From Rathayibacter tanaceti (GTDB taxonomy: Bacteria > Actinomycetota > Actinomycetes > Actinomycetales > Microbacteriaceae), in the NCBI RefSeq assembly GCF_001634385.1, contig NZ_LIIN01000008.1, positions 1 through 41,181 on the forward strand: a stretch of DNA of 41,181 nt, written 5' to 3'. The position numbers were made by a program, and so were the translations under genes. The notes under the pieces were generated by a model. The model was not told the origin of the DNA, ran no database searches, and saw nothing but the letters and a program-made list of their open reading frames with translations. Of this stretch, positions 20,970 to 28,454 are shown in pieces (within the stretch, counting starts at the first letter, position 1; every line of letters starts with the position of its first letter).

Positions 20970-21413
20970 ATGGTCGAGGCGCGGCGCTTGTCGGCTGGGG
21001 AATTGTGGGTTGCTGTGAATTTCGATGCGGCGTATCATTACCGAACTCAGATTCAGACGAACCTCGCCCAGATTCGATGGAAGATTGGAGACCGGTCGAG
21101 AGCGCTTGCGAATATTGAGGAAAACCTCGAATTGGCCAGCGTGAAGCATCGTGCGTCACGGAGCGAGACGCTTTCTATAGCCGGCTTTTACTATTATCTC
21201 GACGGCCAATTGGATCGCGCCTGGTCGCTCGTGTCCGAGGCGTACGCGTTGGTCTCGGATGAGCGCGCGCCACGGAGGCTCGCGACGGTCCGTAAAATCG
21301 GTGTCGGAATTCTTCGGGCGCAAGGTCGCCACGATGAGGCCGATAACCTCGCAGAGAGGCTGATGCGGGATCCGCTCGATTTCGACGCAGCTCTTGGAGG
21401 CGACAGATCGTGA
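20970..21413 (+). CDS. TPR-like protein, probably a C-terminal remnant
   Basis: The 147-residue frame is mostly alpha-helical and has the spacing and small-residue pattern of tetratricopeptide repeats: YRTQIQTNLAQIRWKIGDRSRALANIEENLELA, then ETLSIAGFYYYLDGQLDRAWSLVSEAYALV, then LATVRKIGVGILRAQGRHDEADNLAERLM. The first ATG (20970) has no ribosome binding site, and the frame is open upstream to 20904, so the 5' end may be lost. Its stop overlaps the GTG start of the ABC ATPase, so it was co-translated with the transporter. It might be the sensor part of a regulator; that is inference. Base composition is unlike the flanking genes. Confidence 0.5.
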   Translation: MVEARRLSAGELWVAVNFDAAYHYRTQIQTNLAQIRWKIGDRSRALANIEENLELASVKHRASRSETLSIAGFYYYLDGQLDRAWSLVSEAYALVSDERAPRRLATVRKIGVGILRAQGRHDEADNLAERLMRDPLDFDAALGGDRS

Positions 21414-22167
21414 ACCGCACTGTTCTAAACGTCTCCGGTGTCTCTCGAGAATTCTCCAGAGGCGGGAGGAGAGTCGTCGCGGTGGACGGTGTCGATCTTT
21501 CGATCGCGAGCGGAGAAGTACTCGCGCTCCTCGGGCCGAACGGCGCAGGGAAGATCACTCTCATCCGCATGATCGCCACTCTCCTCGATCCGTCATCCGG
21601 ATCGATCAGAGTCGATGGTTTCGACTCCCGACGGAACGAGCGCGAGGTGCGCGCACGCACGGGTCTCGTTCTTGGTGGCGACCGCGGCTTCTATCTGCGG
21701 GCGACGGTCGAGGAGAACCTCCGGTATTTCGCTTCGCTGTCCCGAGTGGATCGAGGCCGCCGAGCGGACACTATCACAGAGGTGCTCGATGCCGTTCATC
21801 TGCAGGACAGGCGCCGCGATCCTGTCGAGACGCTTTCCAGGGGTTTGAAGCAGAGGCTGCACATCGCACGCGGCCTGCTGTCGAATCCTGCCCTTCTACT
21901 TCTCGACGAGCCGACGATCGGGCTTGATCCTGAAGCTGCGCTAGCGCTGCGCGGATTGATCCGGGAGCTCAAGGCCCGGGGTTGTACGGTGCTACTGACG
22001 ACGCATTACCTCTTTGAAGCAGAGTCGCTCGCAGATGATGTGGCCGTGATCATTGATGGCCGCATCGTCGCTCGTGGCTCTGTTCCGCGGATCGCTGAGA
22101 TTGGAGGGGTCGGCAAGGTCACAGCTCTCATTACGACGCACTTGCCGCCCGAGTTGGCCCGGACGGG
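21410..22167 (+). pseudogene. ABC-2 type exporter ATPase with altered Walker A and lost C-terminus
   Basis: The sequence matches DrrA-like ATPases of drug, bacteriocin or polysaccharide exporters. The GTG start at 21410 overlaps the upstream stop. Walker A reads GPNGAGKITL: I49 replaces the Thr/Ser that coordinates Mg-ATP after K48, a one-base ACC-to-ATC change. The signature is LSRGLKQRLHIARGLL, usual for this subfamily. Walker B is LLLLDEPTIGLDPEA and the H-loop is LLTTHYLFEAESLADD. After LPPELARTG (about 22167) the frame runs into sequence that codes for a permease in another frame, so the C-terminal part and the stop are missing. The gene is probably non-functional. Confidence 0.7.
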
Positions 22168-22619
22168 TCCTCGGATTTCTGGCAGTCCCGGTCACCGCGC
22201 TCGTGGTCGCCACCGCGAGGGGAGGTCTGGCTGTCGAGGGGGCGCTTCTGTTCGCGGTGGGGACGATTATGGTTGCTGTCGCCTGTTCGCTCTCTGCACT
22301 CTGTCTGTCGGGCCTCTTTGTCGTCACACGCCATGCGATCGTCTACGAGCCCGTCTTGGTCGCGCCGGTTCTTCTGCTCTGCAGTGCCGTGGTTGCTCTC
22401 GCGTCGATCGTGCAGCCGTGGTGCACTGTGGCTGCACTCCATCCGTTGACCGGTGCGGTCGCAGTCCTCCACGCCGCGTCGAGCCCTCAGGGAACCCTCG
22501 ATAGCTTCTGGCTGTTCCAATTCTCGGTGTCCAGCGTTCTCCTCCTGGTAGCGGCCCGAGTCATACTGCACATCGCCCGGAAGCGGGCCCGGGTCGAGGG
22601 GACTCTTCAGCTGTCATGA
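22168..22619 (+). pseudogene. ABC-2 permease, N-terminal part deleted
   Basis: The reading frame VLGFLAVPVTALVVATARGG onward codes for about 150 residues with four or five hydrophobic segments. It ends RKRARVEGTLQLS, close to the end of the next permease (SSRTTGQLDLS). By comparison with that 264-residue paralogue, about 110 N-terminal residues are absent. The frame has no start codon of its own at the junction with the ATPase. The simplest explanation is an internal deletion of roughly half a kilobase that joined the ATPase middle to the permease middle. The stop overlaps the next ATG (ATGA). Confidence 0.6.
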
Positions 22620-23410
22620 CTCGTGCGTCTCTCGCCTTAGCGGCAGATGTCGTTTCGGCTGCCGCGAGGATCGGCCTGAGAACATTCGATGTGACCCGAT
22701 CGCTGCGCGCCATCATTGTCTCCCTCGCCGTCGGTCCCTGCCTCCAGATCGTTTACTTGGTCGGGATGAGTGGAGCGACCGGCGGGGCGAGCGTGCGAGT
22801 TGCGATCGCCGCGCTTTTGCTCGCCGGCGCGGTCGTGGCGGTGGAAAGCACTGCCGTCACTTTGGCGACGAGCCGCCGCGACGGAGTACTGTCCGCCGTC
22901 GTACTCTCAACACTTCCCGCGGCGCTGGTCTGGCTGGGCCATGTCCTAGCCGCCACCGGCGTCGGCATCGTCTCAGGGTGTGCCGGGCTCGTTCTCGCCT
23001 CCATCCTCTTCGGCCCGACGGCCGACTTCCCGCTCGTCCTCTCACTTCTGGCTGTCATTGTCGTATCACTGGCCAGCGCCGGATTTGGCTTCGCGGTCGC
23101 CGCCCTGAGCCTCCGCCTGCGCGACGCACTTCTTCGTGCGAGCATTGTGGTGAGCCTTATGATCCTGCTCGGAGGAGTCGTAGCGCCGATCTCCTCCTAT
23201 GACGCCGTCGCTCGGATTCCTGCCTATATGTTCCCGCTGACATCGTCGGTGCAGGCCGTCGACGAGTTCCTGGTGGGACATGCTGACCGCAGTCTCGGCC
23301 TGCTGTGCTTGTCAGCGCTCACAGGAGCGATCTGGGCCGTCGTCGGAGGCGTGGCGTGGACATGGGCGCTGAGGTCGAGCCGGACGACCGGACAGCTCGA
23401 CCTCTCCTGA
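22616..23410 (+). CDS. ABC-2 type permease
   Basis: A 264-residue integral membrane protein with about six hydrophobic segments, for example AIIVSLAVGPCLQIVYLVGM, VAIAALLLAGAVVAVESTAV and FPLVLSLLAVIVVSLASAGFG. It shows the ABC-2 membrane-domain style with the cytoplasmic stretch SLRLRDALLRASIVVSLMILLGGVVAPISSYDA. The ATG at 22616 overlaps the preceding stop. The TGA stop uses the first bases of the second terminator copy. It is the only apparently complete gene of the island. Without a working ATPase it is probably not active. The substrate is unknown. Confidence 0.7.
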   Translation: MTRASLALAADVVSAAARIGLRTFDVTRSLRAIIVSLAVGPCLQIVYLVGMSGATGGASVRVAIAALLLAGAVVAVESTAVTLATSRRDGVLSAVVLSTLPAALVWLGHVLAATGVGIVSGCAGLVLASILFGPTADFPLVLSLLAVIVVSLASAGFGFAVAALSLRLRDALLRASIVVSLMILLGGVVAPISSYDAVARIPAYMFPLTSSVQAVDEFLVGHADRSLGLLCLSALTGAIWAVVGGVAWTWALRSSRTTGQLDLS

Positions 23411-23457
23411 ACGCCGAAGGGCCGGGAGGAATCGTCCTCCCGGCCCTTCGGCGTCGG
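23409..23457. terminator. Bidirectional terminator after bioY; copy 2 of the 49-bp direct repeat
   Basis: Identical over 49 bp to 20676-20724. It serves bioY (minus strand, stop at 23465) and the island permease (plus strand). Confidence 0.9.
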
Positions 23458-23464
23458 CGCTCCC

Positions 23465-24070
23465 TCAGCGAGAGCGGCGAGAGAGCAGAGCCCAGGTGCT
23501 GGGCAGGAGCACGGCGGCCAGCACAGCCTTGAGGACGTCGCCGACGAGGAACGGAACGAGGCCCGCGGAGAGCACCGATCCGGGGTCGGCGGGCAGGCCC
23601 AGCGTGCCGAGGGCTGCAGCGAGCCAGGGGAGTCCGACGAGGTAGATGGTCGCGGTGCCGGCGAGGAAGCTCACCAGGGTGCCGACGACGCGGCGGTCCC
23701 ACCGGCGCTGGGCCAGCCAGCCGGTGACGAGCGAGGCGAGGACGAAGCCGACGATGTAGCCGCCGGTGGGGCCGGCGAGAACCGCCCAGCCGTGCGAACC
23801 CTCCGTGAAGACCGGGGCGCCCAGTGCGCCGATGAGCGCGTAGACGACCATGGAGAGCGCCCCGCGCAGAGCGCCGAGGGTCGTGCCGACGAGGAGGACG
23901 GCGAAGGTCTGGCCGGTGAAGGGGACCGGCCACATCGGGACGAACAGCTGGGCCATCGCCGCCGTGAGACCGGCGCCCGCGAGGACGAGCAGCGCATCGG
24001 ACGCGACGGAGCGCGTCACGAGGCGGTCGGCGAGGACCGGGCGCGAGAGGGCGGAAGAGGAAGAGGACAT
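23465..24070 (-). CDS. bioY: Biotin transporter BioY
   Basis: BioY is the substrate-binding membrane (S) component of the biotin ECF transporter. The 201-residue protein has about six membrane segments and the BioY family stretch FVPMWPVPFTGQTFAVLLVGTTLGALRGALSMVVYALIGALGAPVF. The glycine-rich segment AGPTGGYIVGFVLAS follows. The start is the ATG at 24070 with GGAG 7 nt upstream. No bioM/bioN ATPase or T-component gene lies next to it, so it either works alone or uses a shared energising module. The promoter probably lies in the 173-bp gap shared with the ABC-F gene. Confidence 0.95.
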   Translation of the reverse strand: MSSSSSALSRPVLADRLVTRSVASDALLVLAGAGLTAAMAQLFVPMWPVPFTGQTFAVLLVGTTLGALRGALSMVVYALIGALGAPVFTEGSHGWAVLAGPTGGYIVGFVLASLVTGWLAQRRWDRRVVGTLVSFLAGTATIYLVGLPWLAAALGTLGLPADPGSVLSAGLVPFLVGDVLKAVLAAVLLPSTWALLSRRSR

Positions 24071-24243
24071 GACTGATCTCCGGAGTCCTGGTCGCCCGAG
24101 AGCGAGGAGCGAGCGCGTCCGCGGTGAGCGGACGTGGATCCGCCCCGCGGCTCAGGAAATATACTAGGGGGCTGCCGCGTCGCGGCCCCTTGCCCCACTC
24201 CTCCCGAACCGAACGCCATTTCTTGGCGGGAACGGACAGCACT
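24071..24243. promoter_or_regulatory. Divergent promoter region of bioY and the ABC-F gene
   Basis: The AT-rich motif at 24158-24166 reads TATACT on the plus strand (24160-24165, a -10 candidate for the ABC-F gene) and TATATT on the minus strand (a candidate for bioY). No clear -35 boxes and no recognisable biotin operator are seen. Confidence 0.4.
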
Positions 24244-25841
24244 GTGCTCAGCGTGCACGACCTCGAACTCCGAGTCGGCGCCCGACTCCTGATGGAGAAC
24301 GTCTCCTTCCGGGTGGGCGACGGCGACAAGGTCGGCCTCGTCGGCCGCAACGGCGCGGGGAAGACGACGCTGACCAAGGTCCTCGCCGGCGACCTCATCG
24401 CGGCGAAGGGGACGGTCGACCGCGGCGGCGAGATCGGCTATCTGCCGCAGGACCCGCGCTCGGGCGACCCGGACGAGTTGGCGCGCACGCGCATCCTCGC
24501 GCCCGCGGGCTGGGGCAGCTCGTCCTCGGCATGCAGGAGGCGACGGTCGCCATGTCGAGCAGCGACACGGCCGTCAGCGAGGCCGGTATGAAGAAGTACG
24601 GCAACCTCACCGACCGCTTCCTCGCCCTGGGCGGATACTCGGCGGAGGCCGAGGCCGCGTCGATCGCGAGCAATCTCAACCTGCCCGACCGGATCCTCGA
24701 CCAGCCGCTCAGAACGCTCTCCGGTGGCCAGCGCCGACGCATCGAGCTCGCACGCATCCTGTTCTCGGACGCGAGCACTCTCATCCTCGACGAGCCGACC
24801 AACCACCTCGACGCGGACTCCGTGGTCTGGCTGCGCGAGTTCCTCAAGACGTATCGCGGCGGCTTCATCGTGATCAGCCACGACATCGAGCTGGTCGGTG
24901 AGACGGTGAACCGCGTCTTCTACCTCGATGCGAACCGCCAGGTCATCGACGTCTACAACATGAACTGGAAGAACTACCAGCGTCAGCGCGCCGCCGACGA
25001 AGAGCGCCGCAAGAAGGAGCGCGCCAACGTCGAGAAGAAGGCGGGGGCCCTCCAGCTCCAGGCCGCCCGCTTCGGAGCCAAGGCGTCGAAGGCGGCAGCT
25101 GCGCACCAGATGGTGGCTCGCGCCGAGAAGATGCTCAGCGGCCTCGAGGAGGTGCGCGCGGTCGACCGCGTCGCGAAGCTCCGGTTCCCGACTCCGATGG
25201 CGTGCGGCCGCACTCCACTGCACGCCGAGAACCTCTCGAAGAGCTACGGCTCGCTCGAGATCTTCACCGCCGTCGACCTGGCAATCGACCGGGGCTCGAA
25301 GGTCGTCATCCTCGGGCTCAACGGAGCGGGCAAGACGACCCTGCTGCGCATCCTCGGCGGTGTCGACAAGCCGGACACCGGGGTGATCGAAGCGGGTCAC
25401 GGCCTGCGAATCGGCTACTACGCCCAGGAGCACGAGACGATCGACGTCAAGCGCTCCGTGCTCGAGAACATGGTGTCGGCCAGCCCGAACCTCACCGAGA
25501 CCGAGGCGCGCCGTGTACTCGGCTCGTTCCTGTTCACCGGGGACGACTCGCACAAGCCTGCCGGAGTGCTTTCGGGGGGCGAGAAGACGCGACTCGCTCT
25601 CGCGATGATCGTCGTCTCCGGGGCGAACGTCCTGCTGCTCGATGAGCCCACCAACAATCTCGACCCGGCGAGTCGCGAGGAGATCCTCGACGCCCTGGCG
25701 CACTACGAGGGCGCGGTCGTCCTGGTCAGCCACGACGAGGGCGCGGTCGAGGCACTGAACCCCGAGCGGGTGCTCATCATGCCCGAAGGCACCGAGGACC
25801 ACTGGGCGGCCGACTACCTCGATCTGATCACGCTGGCCTAA
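24244..25841 (+). CDS. ABC-F family ATPase (one apparent frameshift)
   Basis: A soluble protein with two ABC domains and no membrane segments, of the ABC-F class whose characterised members act on the ribosome (translation factors or antibiotic-resistance proteins). The first domain has GRNGAGKTT, LSGGQRRRIELARIL and LILDEPTNHLD. The arginine/lysine-rich linker follows (DEERRKKERANVEKKAGALQ). The second domain has GLNGAGKTTLLR, LSGGEKTRLALAM and LLLDEPTNNLD. GTG 24244 is taken as the start; a TTG seven codons earlier is possible. The frame breaks after ELARTRILA at about 24500. One missing C restores ARGLGQLVLGMQEATVAM and a 532-residue product. Its stop overlaps the convergent SURF1 stop (CTAA). 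Confidence 0.92.
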
Positions 25842-26698
25842 CGGGCGTCGAGCAGCTCGTCCTCGACCTCGGCGTCGCTGCGTCCGCGGCGTCGGCGGCG
25901 CTCCTCGCGCCGTTCTTCTGCCGCGACGACCTCGGGATCGTCCGCGTTGCGGAGCCGGTACTCGTGCCTGACCGCCCAGCCGAGCCCGCCGAACCCCATG
26001 ACGGCGAAGAGCACCCACTGGATCGCATAGCTGATGTGCAGGCCCTCGTCGGCGACGGGCTTGATCGCGGCCAGAGGGCGAGCGTCGATCGGTGCGGGCG
26101 ACTCAGCGACCAACAGGCCGTAGGCGGAGGTGCGCAGCGGCTCGTCGAGCTGGGCCGACAGGTCGTCGAGCTGGATCGTCGCAATCTGGCCCGCCGGGGC
26201 GGAGCGTCCGTCGATCCGCCCCTCGGCTGGCTTCAGACGAGCGACGACCGTCACCTCGCCCTCGGGCGGCGCGGGGATCGCATCGGGTGCATCCTGAGTC
26301 GAACCGACCGGGACCCAGCCGCGGTCCACGACGAAAACGCTGCCGTCGTTGAGCCGGAGGGGCGTCAGGATCTCGAAGCCGGGATTGCCGTTGTAGGGCC
26401 GGTTACGGACGAGGGTCTGGCCTTCGGTCTCGTAGACGCCGCTGACCTCGACGGGGCGGTACTCGAGTGCGTCGTCCCAGGCGGAGTCGGCCGGCAGGAG
26501 TCCGTCGAGCGCGACGGGATCGGCGGTCCAGTTGGCAGTGACCAGTCGGTTGGTCGAGGCGGCCTGATCGAGGCGCGCCACCTGCCAGCGCGAGAGCAGG
26601 ACGCAGGCGACGGCGAAGACGACCGCGAGTGCGAGGTAGCCGAACCATCGGCGCGAGAAGACGAAGCGCCAGGAGGGGCGGGCCGTGTCGTCGCTCAC
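25838..26698 (-). CDS. SURF1 family cytochrome oxidase biogenesis protein
   Basis: SURF1 proteins help insert heme A into cytochrome c oxidase. The start is GTG 26698 (MSDDTARPSWRFVFSRRWFGYLALAVVFAVACVLLSRWQVARLDQA), giving 286 residues. A first membrane helix at about residues 16-34 is followed by an outer domain with YRPVEVSGVYETEGQTLVRNRPYNGNPGFEILTPLRL and VFVVDRGWVPVG. The second helix is HISYAIQWVLFAVMGFGGLGWAV (HxxYAxQW is the family signature). The cytoplasmic tail is very rich in Arg/Glu. The start overlaps the stop of the 77-residue gene. The heme A synthesis genes in this window (ctaB, ctaA) belong to the same pathway. Confidence 0.93.
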   Translation of the reverse strand: MSDDTARPSWRFVFSRRWFGYLALAVVFAVACVLLSRWQVARLDQAASTNRLVTANWTADPVALDGLLPADSAWDDALEYRPVEVSGVYETEGQTLVRNRPYNGNPGFEILTPLRLNDGSVFVVDRGWVPVGSTQDAPDAIPAPPEGEVTVVARLKPAEGRIDGRSAPAGQIATIQLDDLSAQLDEPLRTSAYGLLVAESPAPIDARPLAAIKPVADEGLHISYAIQWVLFAVMGFGGLGWAVRHEYRLRNADDPEVVAAEERREERRRRRGRSDAEVEDELLDAR

Positions 26699-26928
26699 CG
26701 CACTGCTCCGCGGTCGACCGTGTAGAGCGGCTTCACCTCGAGCGGGAAATCCCGGGCCAGGAGGAACTCGCGGAGGAACTCGAGGTGCTCGCCGCAGGCC
26801 AGCCACGTCTTCCGGCGGTCCTCGGCGTGGATCCTCGGGTTCCGCCACTCCAGAGCCCACGTGGCCGTGTTCGGGCAGCCGGCACGCGAGCAGGCGTGCG
26901 CGTCGGGCACGCGGCCCAGGGGGATCAC
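26695..26928 (-). CDS. Uncharacterised 77-residue protein with paired Cys/His motifs
   Basis: I do not recognise a named family. The start is GTG 26928, with GGGGAGAG at 26931-26938. The sequence begins IPLGRVPDAHACSRAGCPNTATWALEWRNPRI and continues with TWLACGEHLEFLREFLLARDFPLEVKPLYTVDR. Cys-X4-Cys followed about 30 residues later by Cys-X2-His suggests a small metal site, possibly zinc. It overlaps the DUF3099 gene before it and the SURF1 gene after it (GTGA in both cases), so all three are translationally coupled. A function in cytochrome oxidase assembly can only be guessed from position. The long open frame upstream to 28428 is antisense to fabG and is not part of it. Confidence 0.75.
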   Translation of the reverse strand: MIPLGRVPDAHACSRAGCPNTATWALEWRNPRIHAEDRRKTWLACGEHLEFLREFLLARDFPLEVKPLYTVDRGAVR

Positions 26929-27263
26929 CGCTCTCCCCGCGGATCGCCGCCCTCGGTGCCCTGCTCCTGCGGAGAGTCGGGAGCGCTCGGCGCGGGCGGA
27001 ACCGGACGGGAGAGGACGATCGCCCCCGGCCGCTCGACGTTGCCCCGCTCGCCGACGCTGCCGACGTTGGCGAGCACGACTGCGAAATACGGGAGGACCA
27101 CGGCTCCGATCGCGAAGAACAGCAGCCACCAGCCGTGGGCGAAGAGAAGGCAGATCACGCAGAGCATACGTATGCCCATCGCGATCGAATACTTGATCGC
27201 ACGGGAGCGCCGCTCGGCGCTCGGCGACGGCGGTAGGGAGGTGAGTGTCTCGCGTGGTTTCAC
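26925..27263 (-). CDS. DUF3099 family membrane protein
   Basis: A 112-residue protein with two close hydrophobic segments (about residues 28-67: GIRMLCVICLLFAHGWWLLFFAIGAVVLPYFAVVLANV), a basic N-terminus (ERRSRAIKYSIAMGIR) and a Pro-rich, charged C-terminal tail. This is the pattern of the actinobacterial DUF3099 family, whose function is not known. The start is GTG 27263. The stop overlaps the next GTG. It is first in the three-gene minus-strand run that ends with SURF1, and lies divergent to fabG. Confidence 0.85.
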   Translation of the reverse strand: MKPRETLTSLPPSPSAERRSRAIKYSIAMGIRMLCVICLLFAHGWWLLFFAIGAVVLPYFAVVLANVGSVGERGNVERPGAIVLSRPVPPAPSAPDSPQEQGTEGGDPRGER

Positions 27264-27393
27264 AGCCCTGCAAGCCTACGTCCCGACGGAGGTGCGCAAG
27301 CCGAGCGGGCTGCATCCCGGAATCAGTTGCGCGGGGCGCCTCTAAGATGTACGCGTCGCCGGGCGCCGCACGAGCGCCGGCAGGAGGGACACC

Positions 27394-28104
27394 ATGACCA
27401 CGCCGCGCACCGTCCTCGTCACCGGAGGCAACCGGGGGATCGGCTACGCGATCGCCGAGGAGTTCGTGGCCGCCGGTCACCGGGTCGCCGTGACGGCGCG
27501 CTCGGGCTCGGGGCCGGAGGGATCGCTCACCGTGGTCGCCGACGTGACGGATACCGCGTCCATCGACGCCGCCTTCACCCAGGTCGAGGCCGAGCTCGGC
27601 CCCGTCGAGATCCTCGTGGCGAACGCAGGCATCACCCGCGACACCCTCCTTCTCCGCATGTCGGAGGAGGATTTCACCTCGGTCGTCGACACCAACCTCA
27701 CCGGGGCCTTCCGCGTCGTGAAGCGCGCCTCGAAGGGCATGCTCAAGCAGAAGTTCGGCCGCGTCGTGCTGATCTCGAGCGTCGTCGGCCTCTATGGCTC
27801 GCCCGGCCAGACCAACTACTCGTCGTCGAAGGCCGCTCTCGTCGGCTTCGCCCGCTCGCTCACCCGGGAGCTCGGCGCACGCAACATCACTGCGAACGTC
27901 GTCGCTCCCGGCTTCATCGAGACCGACATGACCGCCGGGCTGCCTGCCGACCAGCAGGCCGAGTACCGCACGAGCATCCCGCTGGGGCGCTACGGGACCG
28001 CCTCCGAGGTCGCGCAGGTGACCCGCTGGCTGACCAGCGATGAGGCGGCGTACATCTCCGGCGCCGTGATCCCCGTCGACGGCGGCCTCGGGATGGGCCA
28101 CTGA
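27394..28104 (+). CDS. fabG: 3-Oxoacyl-ACP reductase, FabG-type short-chain dehydrogenase
   Basis: It reduces 3-oxoacyl-ACP with NADPH in fatty acid (or mycolate-type) elongation. The 236-residue protein has the classical SDR order: TGGNRGIGYAIA near the N-terminus for NADP(H), NAGITRD at about residue 83, the catalytic serine in VVLISSVVGLYGSPGQ, and Y-x3-K as NYSSSKAALVGFARSLTRELG. ANVVAPGFIETDMT and the C-terminal AAYISGAVIPVDGGLGMGH are FabG-typical. A very good Shine-Dalgarno (AGGAGGGA) precedes the ATG at 27394. TAAGAT at 27343-27348 may be the -10 box. No inhA neighbour is present. Confidence 0.93.
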   Translation: MTTPRTVLVTGGNRGIGYAIAEEFVAAGHRVAVTARSGSGPEGSLTVVADVTDTASIDAAFTQVEAELGPVEILVANAGITRDTLLLRMSEEDFTSVVDTNLTGAFRVVKRASKGMLKQKFGRVVLISSVVGLYGSPGQTNYSSSKAALVGFARSLTRELGARNITANVVAPGFIETDMTAGLPADQQAEYRTSIPLGRYGTASEVAQVTRWLTSDEAAYISGAVIPVDGGLGMGH

Positions 28105-28454
28105 TCGATGAGCGGCGACCTCATCGTCGGTGAACACGCTGATCGTCGGCCGATACACGTCCCTTCGCCGACGCAAGGCGCGTGGCCTTAGGCCATGAGC
28201 TCGTCCGACGTCGTCGCGGTCCTCCTGGACCCGGTCACCTCCGGCTCTCTGGCCGATCGGGCAGGCGCCCGACGCCCCGGTCGGCGCCCCCAGCGCTCGT
28301 GACCGCTGACCGGGGCTCTCGGCAGGCTGCCCGGCGCGTCGCAGAAGGAGCAGGGGTCGATCTCGCCGGGAGGTAGCCGCCGACCCTCGGCTGTGCGGGG
28401 CTGATCGCGCTCGCGGGCCCGCGAGCATCAGCCGCGGATCCCACGCGAGAGGCG
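28105..28454. other. 350-bp gap between fabG and serB
   Basis: No gene can be supported. One short plus-strand frame (ATG 28195 to TGA 28302, MSSSDVVAVLLDPVTSGSLADRAG...) has gene-like codons for about 20 residues but no ribosome binding site, and may be a remnant. A small palindrome GGCC-TTA-GGCC (28184-28194) lies just before it. No long terminator hairpin is seen between these convergent genes. Confidence 0.35.

Larger units (their letters stand above)
20725..23408. mobile_element. Probable laterally acquired, decaying ABC-exporter island between duplicated terminators
   Basis: This 2.7-kb segment differs from both sides. It has visibly more A/T, including AAT, TTT, TAT and ATA codons that are rare elsewhere in the window, and it carries truncated genes. 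It lies exactly between two identical terminator copies. It contains an ORF-poor 5' part, a TPR-like fragment, a damaged ABC ATPase, an N-terminally truncated permease and one full permease. No transposase or integrase is visible, so 'mobile element' describes its likely origin and not a mechanism. Confidence 0.6.

Noticed and set aside
20728-21159. Minus-strand frame of 143 residues across the island's left end
   Set aside because: It is antisense to the TPR-like frame, without ribosome binding site or recognisable domain.
22168-22504. Continuation of the ATPase frame to 22504
   Set aside because: The residues there are arginine- and glycine-rich nonsense in a frame overlapping real permease coding sequence.
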